Below the pieces are notes generated by a model. It saw only the letters and a program-made list of their open reading frames with translations, was not told where the DNA came from and did not search any database. DNA of 64,000 bases. Origin: Paenibacillus_E qinlingensis_A. Its GTDB lineage: Bacteria; Bacillota; Bacilli; Paenibacillales; NBRC-103111. Made by a program: the position numbers and the translations under genes. Below are positions 18,199-27,701 of the stretch, piece by piece; positions within the stretch are counted from its first letter, which is position 1; each line of letters opens with the position of its first letter. Location: positions 1-64,000 of the forward strand of contig NZ_JAVDSB010000024.1 of the NCBI RefSeq assembly GCF_031455095.1. Reading direction: 5' to 3'.

Positions 18199-18295
18199 AA
18201 CGAGCCTCCTCTCAAACGGCACACAATTATTATTTTACCATATCCCGGTAAAGCGCCACAACATTACTGTCCTACTGCGCGTGCGGAACATGACA

Positions 18296-18835
18296 CTAGC
18301 TCGAATAGATCTCTGGTTTCAATATGCCGATAAATGGAAGGTTACGATACTTCTCTGCATAATCCAGACCATATCCGACAACGAATTCATCTGGTAGCAC
18401 ATAACCTGCATAATCAGGCTCAAGCTCTACCGTTCTTCGTGCCGGTTTATTAAACAGCGCAACAACTGAAATCGTCTTCGCATTGCGACGTTCTAGCACA
18501 TCTATCAGATAACTAAGCGTTAAGCCGCTATCGATAATATCTTCCACGATCAGAATATGACGTCCTTCAACCGGAACATCAAGATCTTTGATAATCTTAA
18601 CGACTCCTGAAGATTTCGTGGATTGACCGTAGCTTGATACCGCCATAAAATCAATTTCCAAAGGTACTCTAATTTGTTTTACAAGATCCGCCATGAAAAT
18701 AAAAGCGCCCTTCAATACACAAATAACCAATGGATTCTTGCCTTCGTAATCAGTGGAAAGCAATTCCCCTAATTCTTTAATCTTGCCTTGAATCTGTTCT
18801 TCACTGTAAAGTACTTCTTGAATGTCGCTGTACAA
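18296..18835 (-). CDS. hpt: Hypoxanthine phosphoribosyltransferase
   Basis: Salvages hypoxanthine and guanine to IMP and GMP using PRPP. The 179-residue protein has the PRPP-binding motif ILIVEDIIDSGLTLSYL and the PDEFVVGYGLDYAEKYRNLPFIG end typical of bacterial HPRT. The start is a TTG preceded 7 nt by AGGGGG, and no ATG fits. The gene lies between tilS and ftsH exactly as in B. subtilis, where HPRT and TilS regulate ftsH expression together. Confidence 0.96.
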   Translation of the reverse strand: MYSDIQEVLYSEEQIQGKIKELGELLSTDYEGKNPLVICVLKGAFIFMADLVKQIRVPLEIDFMAVSSYGQSTKSSGVVKIIKDLDVPVEGRHILIVEDIIDSGLTLSYLIDVLERRNAKTISVVALFNKPARRTVELEPDYAGYVLPDEFVVGYGLDYAEKYRNLPFIGILKPEIYSS

Positions 18836-18896
18836 GGATGAACCCCCTAGATTATATTATGAATCCTTATAAATTTACATTCTAGAAGAACGAAAT

Positions 18897-20318
18897 TTAC
18901 GTATGTTTCTGCAGCACTAGCTTCATATGAAGCACACGTTGTGTGTCTGGTCCGACCATAGCGTGTTTGGACCTACGAAATCCAGCAATCCAGAGAATCT
19001 TTCCGGATGCGTCGACCAGTAGTGGGATAACCTCACGCCTCGTTGGCGGCATTTTGGCATCAATGAACATATCCTTTACTTTTTTGGATCCGTTTAAACC
19101 AAGTGGTTCCAATCGGTCGCCCGATCGGCGGCTTCTAATATAAAGCGGCAATTCAACTTGGTCCAAATCCAAAAAAACGTCGCCGTTATCATCTGGGATT
19201 GCTTTCTCGTACGAGCTTAAAGGCATCCAGGAGTAGATCAGCTTGGCGTTCATGCCTGGCAGGTTCACTTCATTCGATGCTAACCTAATCTCATAAGCGT
19301 AAGGCTTCGGATCGGGTGCAAATGTCTGAAATTGAATAGATCCATATTCTCTCACAATATAAACCTGTTCATCCACCTGTAAGACTTGATTCGACATCTG
19401 ATCTTTCACAATTAACTCGCGAACACGCTCAATTCGTGTAAATACCAGCCGTTCCCTTTCCAAACAAAGACAGTTTAATATTAATTTAATCAAACGCCTT
19501 TGTAAAGCAACGTGAAGCTCGGCGAAATCACTCCTATTTAAGCGGCAGATGTTGGACTGAAAAGTCACGATTCGGCGAAAAACGTTATCCGTTTCCCCAT
19601 CCAAATAATCATTCTCAGCTTGCATCACTTCCGTCAATCGATTGAGTGACTCTGGAAGTTGTTCATTATACTGTTTCAGCATCGGCATCAGATCTAGCCG
19701 AATCCGATTGCGGAAATACTTCCGCAGCTCATTGCTGCTGTCCTTACAATAGGTAATTTCATGCTGAGCGCAATAATTCACAATATCTGATTTGTATATA
19801 CGTAAAAAAGGACGAATCAGTTCCACTTTTTTTTCGCGTCTGCGTTCTGGCATTCCGACAAGCCCTGAAGGGCCCGTTCCTCTGAGGATTCGCATGAGCA
19901 TCGTTTCCGCTTGATCATCCGCATGATGCGCTAAAGCGATCCGTTGTGCGCTGTATTTATCTGCTACTTGGTGAAGAAATTCATACCTTTTCTCACGTGC
20001 TGCCGCTTGCCCATTTAGAGAAGCTTCCTCTATATAGGCAGGAACATCAATTTCCCCAATTTCACAGGGAAGCTCCAGCCCTGCCGCAAGCTCCGCAACG
20101 AAATCTGCCTCTGCATCCGACTCAGCACCTCGGAATTGATGGTTCACGTGAGCTACAACGAGCGTCCACTGATACGTCCGAGAAAGCTGAAACAGGACAT
20201 GTAATAAAGCCACAGAATCAGGCCCCCCTGAAACCGCAACAATCATTACATCTCCTGTATCGGCGAGCTTTTGCTCTACTATTCGTTGTTCTACACTGGC
20301 AACTAAACCCGTTTCCAT
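18897..20318 (-). CDS. tilS: tRNA(Ile)-lysidine synthase
   Basis: Modifies C34 of tRNA-Ile(CAU) to lysidine, changing its identity from Met to Ile. The 473-residue protein has the ATP pyrophosphatase loop VAVSGGPDSVALLHVL near residue 26, AHVNHQFRGAESDAEADFV, ALAHHADDQAETMLMRILRGTG and the C-terminal TilS domain with LYIRSRRSGDRLEPLGLNGSKKVKDMFID. It is essential in most bacteria. AAAGGAAAG precedes the ATG. Confidence 0.97.
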   Translation of the reverse strand: METGLVASVEQRIVEQKLADTGDVMIVAVSGGPDSVALLHVLFQLSRTYQWTLVVAHVNHQFRGAESDAEADFVAELAAGLELPCEIGEIDVPAYIEEASLNGQAAAREKRYEFLHQVADKYSAQRIALAHHADDQAETMLMRILRGTGPSGLVGMPERRREKKVELIRPFLRIYKSDIVNYCAQHEITYCKDSSNELRKYFRNRIRLDLMPMLKQYNEQLPESLNRLTEVMQAENDYLDGETDNVFRRIVTFQSNICRLNRSDFAELHVALQRRLIKLILNCLCLERERLVFTRIERVRELIVKDQMSNQVLQVDEQVYIVREYGSIQFQTFAPDPKPYAYEIRLASNEVNLPGMNAKLIYSWMPLSSYEKAIPDDNGDVFLDLDQVELPLYIRSRRSGDRLEPLGLNGSKKVKDMFIDAKMPPTRREVIPLLVDASGKILWIAGFRRSKHAMVGPDTQRVLHMKLVLQKHT

Positions 20319-20352
20319 GCCACTTTCCTTTCTGCCAATCCCTTACCCCACA

Positions 20353-21258
20353 CTACCAATACTTATATATCGTTACTCCAAAAATAAAAATAGAGGCAGC
20401 AAAGCATATTTTGAGCCATGGCATTTTCAACGTAGCCTGCGCGGCTTTCTTGCCCGTTATTAACTTCTTCCAATAACTAATCGCTTCTTCCGAAGTGCTG
20501 AACTCGCCGTGCAGGGCTTTATTCAAAAAGGGAGCCAGTTGTGCAGCAATTGGATTTTCGCGCATAATCGCAGTTAACTGATCTAATTCTCGATTCTGTG
20601 GCAGCATTTTAATAAATCCTGTGAAGCGCTTGCGATGATCTAGTGTCTTTAATAATAAAATAGCGAATGAAAATAGATCGTAGCTTTCTTCCGCAACCCG
20701 CTCCCCCATATTCCAAAACCCGCGATCGTAGACTTCCGTTAGTTGTTTAATCGCTCGTCCCTTAGAGGTTACACCGCCAAAATCAATAAGATCCACATCT
20801 CCATACTTAGACACAATCATATTCTCAACCTTCAGGTCCCCGAATACATAACCGCTTCTATGGATTTCTGTGAGCTTTTGCAAGAGATTCGTGCCTATGA
20901 CATATATCCAATCTTGGCCACGCTTATTTATAAAATCAGAAAGACTTGCACCTTCAATATAGCGCATGACATAAAAGGAAATTCCTTTTCCCTGAATAAT
21001 CATATCGTCTGAATCGATCAAAAAATTCTTAAATGAATTCTCTTTCAATGAAATAGCCAGCAAGGAATTGATCTCCGACTGATGGTCAACGGTTTCATAT
21101 CCTGCTTTAAGCGCAAATCTAGCGTTTCCCCTGCGTACAAGAGCAACAATACCATTCGAACCTGCACCTAATAAACGCTCGACCACATACACATGGCCAT
21201 TCCACTTCCCTTTAATCTCAGACCCAGGGCGAAAGGCCTCATCATACCACGTAGTCAC
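20353..21258 (-). CDS. Ser/Thr protein kinase with C-terminal membrane anchor (YabT/PrkT-like)
   Basis: Predicted Hanks-type kinase of 301 residues. Glycine loop GAGSNG (31-36), ATP lysine K51, catalytic loop GDLKVEN (140-146) in place of the usual HRD, and DFG at 159-161. A single hydrophobic helix (about 279-298) at the very C-terminus should anchor it in the membrane with the kinase domain in the cytoplasm. B. subtilis YabT, at the same position, has the same topology and acts in sporulation and DNA-damage responses through RecA and AbrB. GTG start, overlapping yabS by 17 nt. Confidence 0.88.
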   Translation of the reverse strand: MTTWYDEAFRPGSEIKGKWNGHVYVVERLLGAGSNGIVALVRRGNARFALKAGYETVDHQSEINSLLAISLKENSFKNFLIDSDDMIIQGKGISFYVMRYIEGASLSDFINKRGQDWIYVIGTNLLQKLTEIHRSGYVFGDLKVENMIVSKYGDVDLIDFGGVTSKGRAIKQLTEVYDRGFWNMGERVAEESYDLFSFAILLLKTLDHRKRFTGFIKMLPQNRELDQLTAIMRENPIAAQLAPFLNKALHGEFSTSEEAISYWKKLITGKKAAQATLKMPWLKICFAASIFIFGVTIYKYW

Positions 21259-21967
21259 TCAGCATCCCTTCCTCGGTCGTCTTTGGTGAGAAAGGCTTTT
21301 CTGTCACGAACTGCAACGTTTGCAGTAGCGCTGGACCCGTTGGCGTCGTACCCTTCATGTTTATTTTATAGAACATCTTATCAACATTTGCAAGCTGATT
21401 CGTCCAACCATGATCCATTTCTAATTCTTGATCACTTGATTTCGTTGACGGGAAATGGAAAACAGCCAACTCACTTACACCGCTACGGGCTCTTAGACTC
21501 AGCAGGAGATCATGGATCGCTTCACGTACCGCGGCAAGCTTCGGCTTCATACTGGCACTAGCATCTATTAAAAGAGCGACACGCAGCGACGTGGTTTCAC
21601 TCATATTATCAATCACTTGTACGACTTCGGCACGTTTCTCCGGTGGTAATTGTTCAATTTGAGAAATGCCCAGAATGCTTTGCAGTTCTTTGCCCACAGC
21701 ATGCTGGATAGTGGCATTGACGGTTTTACGAGTCATCATTTGCACCGTATGTGAAAGCTGTTCGGAATTAACAATTCGACTCATGCCACCACCGGCTGCC
21801 GCAATCTCTCGAATTTCTTCTGATCCTAGCACGCCTAGCTCTCCATGATCAATCACACCAATGACATTCACCGTAACACCTTCTGCATGCGCTTGAGCCG
21901 CTGCGATAACCGGACTTACACCAACATTGGAACAACCATCTGTGATTAATAGTATTTGTTTCATCAT
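21242..21967 (-). CDS. von Willebrand factor A domain protein (YabS-like)
   Basis: A 241-residue protein with a VWA fold. The region LLIDASASMKPKL (132-144) has a DxSxS metal-ion site at 135-139, and a second related segment, LLITDGCSNVG, starts the protein. No signal peptide or membrane helix is visible, so it is probably cytoplasmic. It is translationally coupled to the downstream kinase, as yabS is to yabT in B. subtilis, where the gene belongs to the sporulation regulon. Molecular role unknown. GGGAGG lies upstream of the ATG. Confidence 0.85.
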   Translation of the reverse strand: MMKQILLITDGCSNVGVSPVIAAAQAHAEGVTVNVIGVIDHGELGVLGSEEIREIAAAGGGMSRIVNSEQLSHTVQMMTRKTVNATIQHAVGKELQSILGISQIEQLPPEKRAEVVQVIDNMSETTSLRVALLIDASASMKPKLAAVREAIHDLLLSLRARSGVSELAVFHFPSTKSSDQELEMDHGWTNQLANVDKMFYKINMKGTTPTGPALLQTLQFVTEKPFSPKTTEEGMLSDYVV

Positions 21968-22146
21968 GAACCTCTGCCTCCCTGGCGGAAAAAGATTAGC
22001 TCTCTAGTAGTTTCTATCCTAGTTTTTCCATTTTTAAGAGTGTCTAATCATCCCAAAGTTAGCGTTACTATCTATGTATTTTTGGATTTCAAATAAACTT
22101 CACATTTATTTTCATTAAACATAGACTTTAGTCCCGCCATTAACGA

Positions 22147-22152
22147 TATAAT
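22147..22152 (+). promoter_or_regulatory. Probable -10 element for the surface-protein gene
   Basis: A perfect TATAAT lies in the A/T-rich gap after yabS. The -35 is poor at 17 bp (GACTTT), so an activator or another holoenzyme may be required. A start near 22160 would give a leader of about 170 nt. The rest of the 21968-22332 gap shows only the short leader ORF. Confidence 0.4.
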
Positions 22153-22186
22153 AGGTAAAAAGATCTACTTGCAATGGAGGTGAATA

Positions 22187-22258
22187 GTGCTTAGGTTGGA
22201 AAATATCGACATTTCATATCAACTTGGCTTCTACATACGAAATAGGATTAGCAAATAG
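22187..22258 (+). CDS. Possible 23-residue leader peptide
   Basis: A GTG codon preceded by the strong ribosome-binding sequence GGAGGTG (4 nt spacing) opens a 23-codon frame (MLRLENIDISYQLGFYIRN plus four residues) that stops at TAG 22256-22258, 74 nt before the surface-protein ATG. It has no recognisable family. It might be a regulatory leader peptide or simply a fortuitous start. Only the ribosome-binding site quality supports it. Confidence 0.35.
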   Translation: MLRLENIDISYQLGFYIRNRISK

Positions 22259-22332
22259 ATATAAACATGTTGAAAGTACTGATTTTACTCAATTACATGG
22301 CCATTCATGTTTAAGGATTCGGAGGACCGATT

Positions 22333-25300
22333 ATGCGTCAATTATCTTCTCGCGTGAAAAAAAAGCGCGCCATGCTTCAATTTCGCAATAAAATTCTCAT
22401 CCTGCTTTTCACACTTTCTCTAGGTGTATTGCCCTACTACAATTTTGTTGCAATAGCAGCGTCTGTTAATCTTACTCTGGAGAAATCGGTCGACAAAACT
22501 ACTGCTAAACCAGGGGAAACGATTACCTTCACGATCAAGTATGCCAATCCAAGTACCACCGTTGCCGCTGAAGATATGGTGATTACGGATATCCTGCCTC
22601 CAACGCTCGATTACATTGACGTGGATACCACAACAGACGTAGCTACAGTAGATGCCACCGCAGGCACAGTGAAGTTTAACATGATCCACATTCTTCCCGC
22701 CGGTAAAACTGGCGTACTCAAGTTGAGGGCGAAGTTCAAAGAAGGTGTTACCCGTCAGGGTGACATCGCACAGAATACAGCTACTGCAACAGCAGCTAAC
22801 GGCGTTCCTACTTCGTCTACAGCCCAGGCTGTAACTGCTACTGTGGATGCACCAGATTGGCTTATCGAGAAAAGCAAAATCAATCCCACTGTAGATCCCG
22901 CCTTAGATAGTGAAGTCACCTACGAAGTCAAACTAAAAGGCAACAGCAAACTAGGCGGCTCCAATATTAGTCATGTAGGCGTTTATGATACACTTCCGCC
23001 GAACTCTACGTTTGTTTCTGCTACTGGCGGCGGCGTTTACGATTCCGTGTATGGCAGTGTGTACTGGAACATTCCTACATTAAATGTAGGGCAGCAAGTT
23101 ACTTACCAAGTTGTGCTGAAATTCCCGAGCCCGCCCTTCAACATAGGCAACTCCGTAACCAATTCGGTTTATGCTGCAGGAACGAGCCTCGCTGGAACTG
23201 CTCTTATGACCAATGTGGCACATGTTACGCATCTTCTCGCGGCCCCGACGCCAGGCATATACGGAATTAACAAAGATGCTCGTCAATCTAATGACGAATA
23301 TGCCATTGGTCAAATAGTTGATTACAAAATCAATAGCTTTGGCAACAGCGGCAACGTACCTCTGAATAGCCTGATTGTCGAGGATGCAATACCTGCCCAG
23401 ATTAATCTGACTAAGGTAACGACGGGTTCCTATGTGAACAATTCAGGAGTTACTGTATCTGTCTTTTATCAAAAAAACAATATCAACACTTGGTTCCCTT
23501 GGAACGGTGGCAGTGGCTTGAGTACGAGTACTAGCCAGGATTTAGTTGTTTCCAGTTTAGGGCTCGCAGGTGCTGATTACGTGTCGAAGGTCAAGTGGGA
23601 ATATAGCGGGGCTCCTGCTGGATTCCGTGTTGCTTCTGATCTTCACGTTTATGGTGAACTGCTAAGTACAGATCATAACGCAAACCCTGTCGCAACAAAT
23701 CAAGTGATTCCAAATACCGCTACGGTTACCGCGACATATCTCGCTGCTTCACTTACTAATAGCGATACCGTTACAATAAAAGTGGTAAATCCTCAGCCTT
23801 GGATCGTGGCCGACAAGTCCGTAGTAGGCAGTTCCACTGTGAATCTGGGCGATACCGTTACCTATAAATTAAGAGTACAGAATCATCCTTACGCTACTGG
23901 TAACCTGACCTCTCCGACGATTCTTGAATTCTTTCCGAAAGAACTAGACGATTTTACAATCGTTAGTGAAGATCAAACACACGCTCACACTGGTGGGACG
24001 ATCAACTTCAGCCATACAACGCCGACTGTTGGCACTGTCACTTATTCTGTCTATAACTGGACATTTGCAGGCGCTGTTTTACAGCCTGGGGATTATATTG
24101 ATGTGACAATCCGTGGAAAGATCAAGACTGACGCTTTGAATGGCAACTTCAGTAATACGATGTATGCCGCCAGCTCAGTCACAGATACCTTCCGAAGTGA
24201 CGTCCCTACCATTCCTGATAGCATCAATTGGGATGCCAATGGAACAACTACAAAGTTTGTATCTGACACAGCGAATGTGTACGTGAAATTCAGAGGATCC
24301 CTTGAATCCATAAAGTGGGTAAAAGGAGAGCTAGATAGCGGCTTCTCCAAGTATCCAGCTACAGGGAAGACTCTTCCTGGCGGAAAAGCGATGTATCAAT
24401 TAAGGGTTAAAAATGCTGACTCTAATGGTCCGATCTCGAACATCGTCATCATTGATAAATTACCTCGCATTGGTGATACAGGTGTTATTGATTTGAGTGA
24501 ACGAGACACGGAATGGAGACCCTATCTGGTTAATCCTGTGACAGGTCCTGACGGCGTTGCTCTGAATTCTGAAATCAAAGTCTATTACTCCACCAAAAAT
24601 AATCCAAATGTCAGTGATCTTTCAGATCCACTTCATCGCTCAACATCAAGTGATTGGACAACTACGATTCCAGATGATATTACAACCGTAAAAGCACTGA
24701 AATTCGATTTTGGTAATATGTCGCTTAGTAGGGGCGAATCCGTTACCTTGGAATGGGATATGCGTGCACCTGTTAGTGCGCCAAGAAATAAAATTGCTTG
24801 GAACTCATTCGGTTATGGTGCTACCTATCCAGATTCAAGCGGTCCACAAGCCTTCTTACCTTCTGAACCCATTAAGGTAGGTTTCGGTGTAGAAAGTATA
24901 GATCCCGCAGGAACGAGCAACTTAGGTGATTTTATTTGGGCAGATACGAACGCAGATGGGATTCAAGATGCTGGGGAAGTTGGCATTAACGCTGTTTTGG
25001 TCAATTTATATCGCGCCTCAGCACCTACAACACGAATCGCATATACTAGAACTGGATTTGAACATGGAACGAATAAACCGGGATACTATGAGTTCCCTAA
25101 CCTTATCGCAGACAATTACATCGTTGAATTCGTTATGCCAAGTGGAAGTTATTATCTATCACCTCAGGATAATCCATCGGCTACAGATGCAACAGATAGT
25201 GATTTTGCTTTATATGATTCAGGTGACCAAACCTATCGTACGCAAGTTAGCCTGCCTGCAAATACAACCAACATGACATTAGACGCAGGTATTTACACGA

Positions 25301-27615
25301 AGGGCGAGATTGGTGATTTCATTTGGAATGATTTGAACGCCAACGGCAAGCAAGATAGCGGTGAACCAGGCATTAGCGGAGCGACAGTGAAGCTGTTCAA
25401 ATCATCCGATTTGGACCCAGCACATGTCCTTCAAACGACAACAACGGATGCGTCTGGTAAATATTTATTTCCTCAATTGGATCCAGCCCATTATACGGTT
25501 CAATTTATTAATCCTATCGGTTATAAACCAACTCTTCGAGATCAGGGAGCCGATGATGCCAAAGATTCTGATCGAGACGTAATAACAGGCTTTAGCCATT
25601 CAATAGCATTGACATCAGGAAAACAAGACCATTCTGTTGATGCAGGCTTCTACCTCGGCGAGATCGGCGATTTAGTCTGGTACGATCGCAACGCCAATGG
25701 CGTTCAGGATGCCGGAGAGCCTGGTATTTCAGGCGTAACCGTCAAGCTGTTCGATGCTTCACATCTAGCAGCAGCTTTAATGACAACAACAACTAGTAGC
25801 AGCGGAATTTATAACTTTTCTAGCCTCTTACCCGGCAGTTATGTTGTAAAGTTTACAAGACCAGCCGCCTATAACTTCTTCTCCTCTGCTAATCAAGGGG
25901 CAGATGACTCGAAAGATAGCGATGCTATCTTTACAACCCGCGAAGCTTCAGAAGCAACGATTAACAATATTTCGCTTCTGGATGGCGGACGTGATTATAC
26001 GTTTGACGTAGGTCTATATAAACCAGCTAGTTTAGGCGATAAAGTCTTCCTAGATGCTAATAAAAATGGCATTCAAGATACAGGTGAGGCCCCTGTCCCA
26101 GGGGTAGTAGTAAAATTGTATTCAAACACGGATCCTACTCATGCAATCAGTACACAAACTACAGATGTCGCTGGATTATATAAATTTGAAAACTTGGATC
26201 CAGGCAGCTACATCGTAGAATTCGTGAAACCTCAAGGCTATGGGCTATCGGCCAAGAATCAAGGCGGTAATACCGCTTTGGACTCCGATGCTGACCTTGC
26301 AACAGGTAAAACAAGCGTCGTAACCTTATCTGCCGGAGACGATAACATCACCATCGATGCTGGACTTTATTTATTGACAGACGGCTCACTCGGAGACATC
26401 GTGTGGCACGATCTTAATGCCAACGGCCTGCAAGACACCGGTGAACCTGGGATTCCTGGAGTCACGGTGGAGCTGTATACGGCAGGGACGGCAACATTGC
26501 TTGGCACGCAAACTACGGATGCTGGAGGGCGTTACCTGTTTACAAACCTCCTGAACACAGGTAGCTACCAAGTGAAGTTTATTGCTCCTGCAGGCTACAA
26601 GAAAAGCCCTATAAATGTTGGCAGCGACGATAGCAAAGATTCAGACGCTGACCTAACGACAGGACTTAGTCATTCCATTTCCTTACTGACTACAGTTAAT
26701 GATTTGACCATTGATGCAGGCTACTATAAACTTGCAAAGCTGGGGGACCGGGTATTCCTGGATTCAAATAAAAATGGATTGCAAGACGCCACAGACGCTG
26801 GCTACCCTAAAATGACAGTCAAACTTTATCTCACATCTAATCCAAGCGTCGTTCTCGATACACAAGAAACGGATGTCAACGGTAACTACTTGTTCGAGAA
26901 TCTAGAACCAGGTTCCTATGATGTCGCATTCCAACCTGTCAGCGGTTATTTATTCTCAACTAGCCTTATTGGCCCAGATCGTGCAGTTGACTCTAACCCT
27001 AACAGTTCTGGTCGTGTAACAGGGATTGTCCTACAATCTGGCGACGACGATCGCACGATCGATGCTGGTATCTATCTGCAACCTATTTTCTATGGCCCTG
27101 GACCAGTACCGACACCAAGCGTTACACCAACACCGACGCCTAAACCTAGCGTGACACCAGGAGTTACTCCAAGCGCCACGCCTAAACCTAGCACAACGCC
27201 TTCTCCAGCTCCTTCGGCGACGCCAGCTGCGCCTATTACAACCGATGAAGATACATCCGTTGAAGGCATCATTCCGGTGGTATCTCCGAAAGCGGAAGAA
27301 TCTATTTATGTAGCTCCTGGAAATGGTGATGTCGAGTTAACAGACGATGGCAAATGGATCTATACGCCTAAAGAAGGGTTTAATGGAACCGATGGCTTCA
27401 CAATCGCCATTAAAGAGCCTGATGACTCCATTACGTATCATGATGTTCAAGTTCGTGTATTACCAAAAGGCAAAAAGAATGGCAGCGCTGCTTCCCTTGT
27501 TCCGAAAACAGGCCAACAAGCCTACAGCAATTTCTATTTAACCGGATTAGCCATGGTAGTTGCAGGATTAAGCGTTTTTGGAGCTACCCGTTGGCAGCAA
27601 CGCAGAAATAAATAA
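22333..27615 (+). CDS. Large cell-wall-anchored surface protein with DUF11 and SdrD B-type repeats
   Basis: Predicted adhesin-like wall protein of 1760 residues. A basic start and hydrophobic core (about 22-43, ending AIAA) form a signal peptide. Residues about 45-850 hold DUF11-type repeat domains (LEKSVDKTTAKPGETITFTI, DKSVVGSSTVNLGDTVTYKL and others). Six SdrD_B/Cna-B repeats follow, their Gly-Asp starts at 865, 994, 1112, 1235, 1354 and 1471, each with an acidic D.N.NG.QD.GE calcium-loop-like motif. Then come a Pro/Thr/Ser linker (about 1583-1640), a last beta domain with GFNGTDGFTI, and a sorting signal: VPKTG at 1723, a hydrophobic helix and a basic tail RRNK. GGAGG sits 7 nt before the ATG. 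The sorting motif departs from LPXTG. A class B sortase follows 86 nt later. Confidence 0.9.
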   Translation: MRQLSSRVKKKRAMLQFRNKILILLFTLSLGVLPYYNFVAIAASVNLTLEKSVDKTTAKPGETITFTIKYANPSTTVAAEDMVITDILPPTLDYIDVDTTTDVATVDATAGTVKFNMIHILPAGKTGVLKLRAKFKEGVTRQGDIAQNTATATAANGVPTSSTAQAVTATVDAPDWLIEKSKINPTVDPALDSEVTYEVKLKGNSKLGGSNISHVGVYDTLPPNSTFVSATGGGVYDSVYGSVYWNIPTLNVGQQVTYQVVLKFPSPPFNIGNSVTNSVYAAGTSLAGTALMTNVAHVTHLLAAPTPGIYGINKDARQSNDEYAIGQIVDYKINSFGNSGNVPLNSLIVEDAIPAQINLTKVTTGSYVNNSGVTVSVFYQKNNINTWFPWNGGSGLSTSTSQDLVVSSLGLAGADYVSKVKWEYSGAPAGFRVASDLHVYGELLSTDHNANPVATNQVIPNTATVTATYLAASLTNSDTVTIKVVNPQPWIVADKSVVGSSTVNLGDTVTYKLRVQNHPYATGNLTSPTILEFFPKELDDFTIVSEDQTHAHTGGTINFSHTTPTVGTVTYSVYNWTFAGAVLQPGDYIDVTIRGKIKTDALNGNFSNTMYAASSVTDTFRSDVPTIPDSINWDANGTTTKFVSDTANVYVKFRGSLESIKWVKGELDSGFSKYPATGKTLPGGKAMYQLRVKNADSNGPISNIVIIDKLPRIGDTGVIDLSERDTEWRPYLVNPVTGPDGVALNSEIKVYYSTKNNPNVSDLSDPLHRSTSSDWTTTIPDDITTVKALKFDFGNMSLSRGESVTLEWDMRAPVSAPRNKIAWNSFGYGATYPDSSGPQAFLPSEPIKVGFGVESIDPAGTSNLGDFIWADTNADGIQDAGEVGINAVLVNLYRASAPTTRIAYTRTGFEHGTNKPGYYEFPNLIADNYIVEFVMPSGSYYLSPQDNPSATDATDSDFALYDSGDQTYRTQVSLPANTTNMTLDAGIYTKGEIGDFIWNDLNANGKQDSGEPGISGATVKLFKSSDLDPAHVLQTTTTDASGKYLFPQLDPAHYTVQFINPIGYKPTLRDQGADDAKDSDRDVITGFSHSIALTSGKQDHSVDAGFYLGEIGDLVWYDRNANGVQDAGEPGISGVTVKLFDASHLAAALMTTTTSSSGIYNFSSLLPGSYVVKFTRPAAYNFFSSANQGADDSKDSDAIFTTREASEATINNISLLDGGRDYTFDVGLYKPASLGDKVFLDANKNGIQDTGEAPVPGVVVKLYSNTDPTHAISTQTTDVAGLYKFENLDPGSYIVEFVKPQGYGLSAKNQGGNTALDSDADLATGKTSVVTLSAGDDNITIDAGLYLLTDGSLGDIVWHDLNANGLQDTGEPGIPGVTVELYTAGTATLLGTQTTDAGGRYLFTNLLNTGSYQVKFIAPAGYKKSPINVGSDDSKDSDADLTTGLSHSISLLTTVNDLTIDAGYYKLAKLGDRVFLDSNKNGLQDATDAGYPKMTVKLYLTSNPSVVLDTQETDVNGNYLFENLEPGSYDVAFQPVSGYLFSTSLIGPDRAVDSNPNSSGRVTGIVLQSGDDDRTIDAGIYLQPIFYGPGPVPTPSVTPTPTPKPSVTPGVTPSATPKPSTTPSPAPSATPAAPITTDEDTSVEGIIPVVSPKAEESIYVAPGNGDVELTDDGKWIYTPKEGFNGTDGFTIAIKEPDDSITYHDVQVRVLPKGKKNGSAASLVPKTGQQAYSNFYLTGLAMVVAGLSVFGATRWQQRRNK
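24919..27081 (+). repeat. Six tandem SdrD B-type repeats within the surface protein
   Basis: Six related units of about 118-129 codons, each starting with a Leu/Ile-Gly-Asp and an N-[AK]-NG-[IVLK]-QD core and ending in a DAG[IFLY]Y-like strand. The DNA copies are clearly diverged, with no long perfect identities, which points to old duplication and makes recent slippage unlikely. Confidence 0.85.
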
Positions 27616-27626
27616 TCATTGACCCT

Positions 27627-27651
27627 AGGGGCACAACATGTGCCCCTTCTT
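27627..27651 (+). terminator. Terminator after the surface-protein gene
   Basis: A perfect 9-bp stem (27627-27635 with 27639-27647) with a 3-nt loop is followed by TTCTTAATTCT. It lies between the surface gene and the sortase gene and probably lowers sortase expression relative to its substrate. Confidence 0.75.
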
Positions 27652-27701
27652 AATTCTCTTTTGAGTAACCATAATGAATCAGCTAAGGAGATGACAGGTG
27701 C

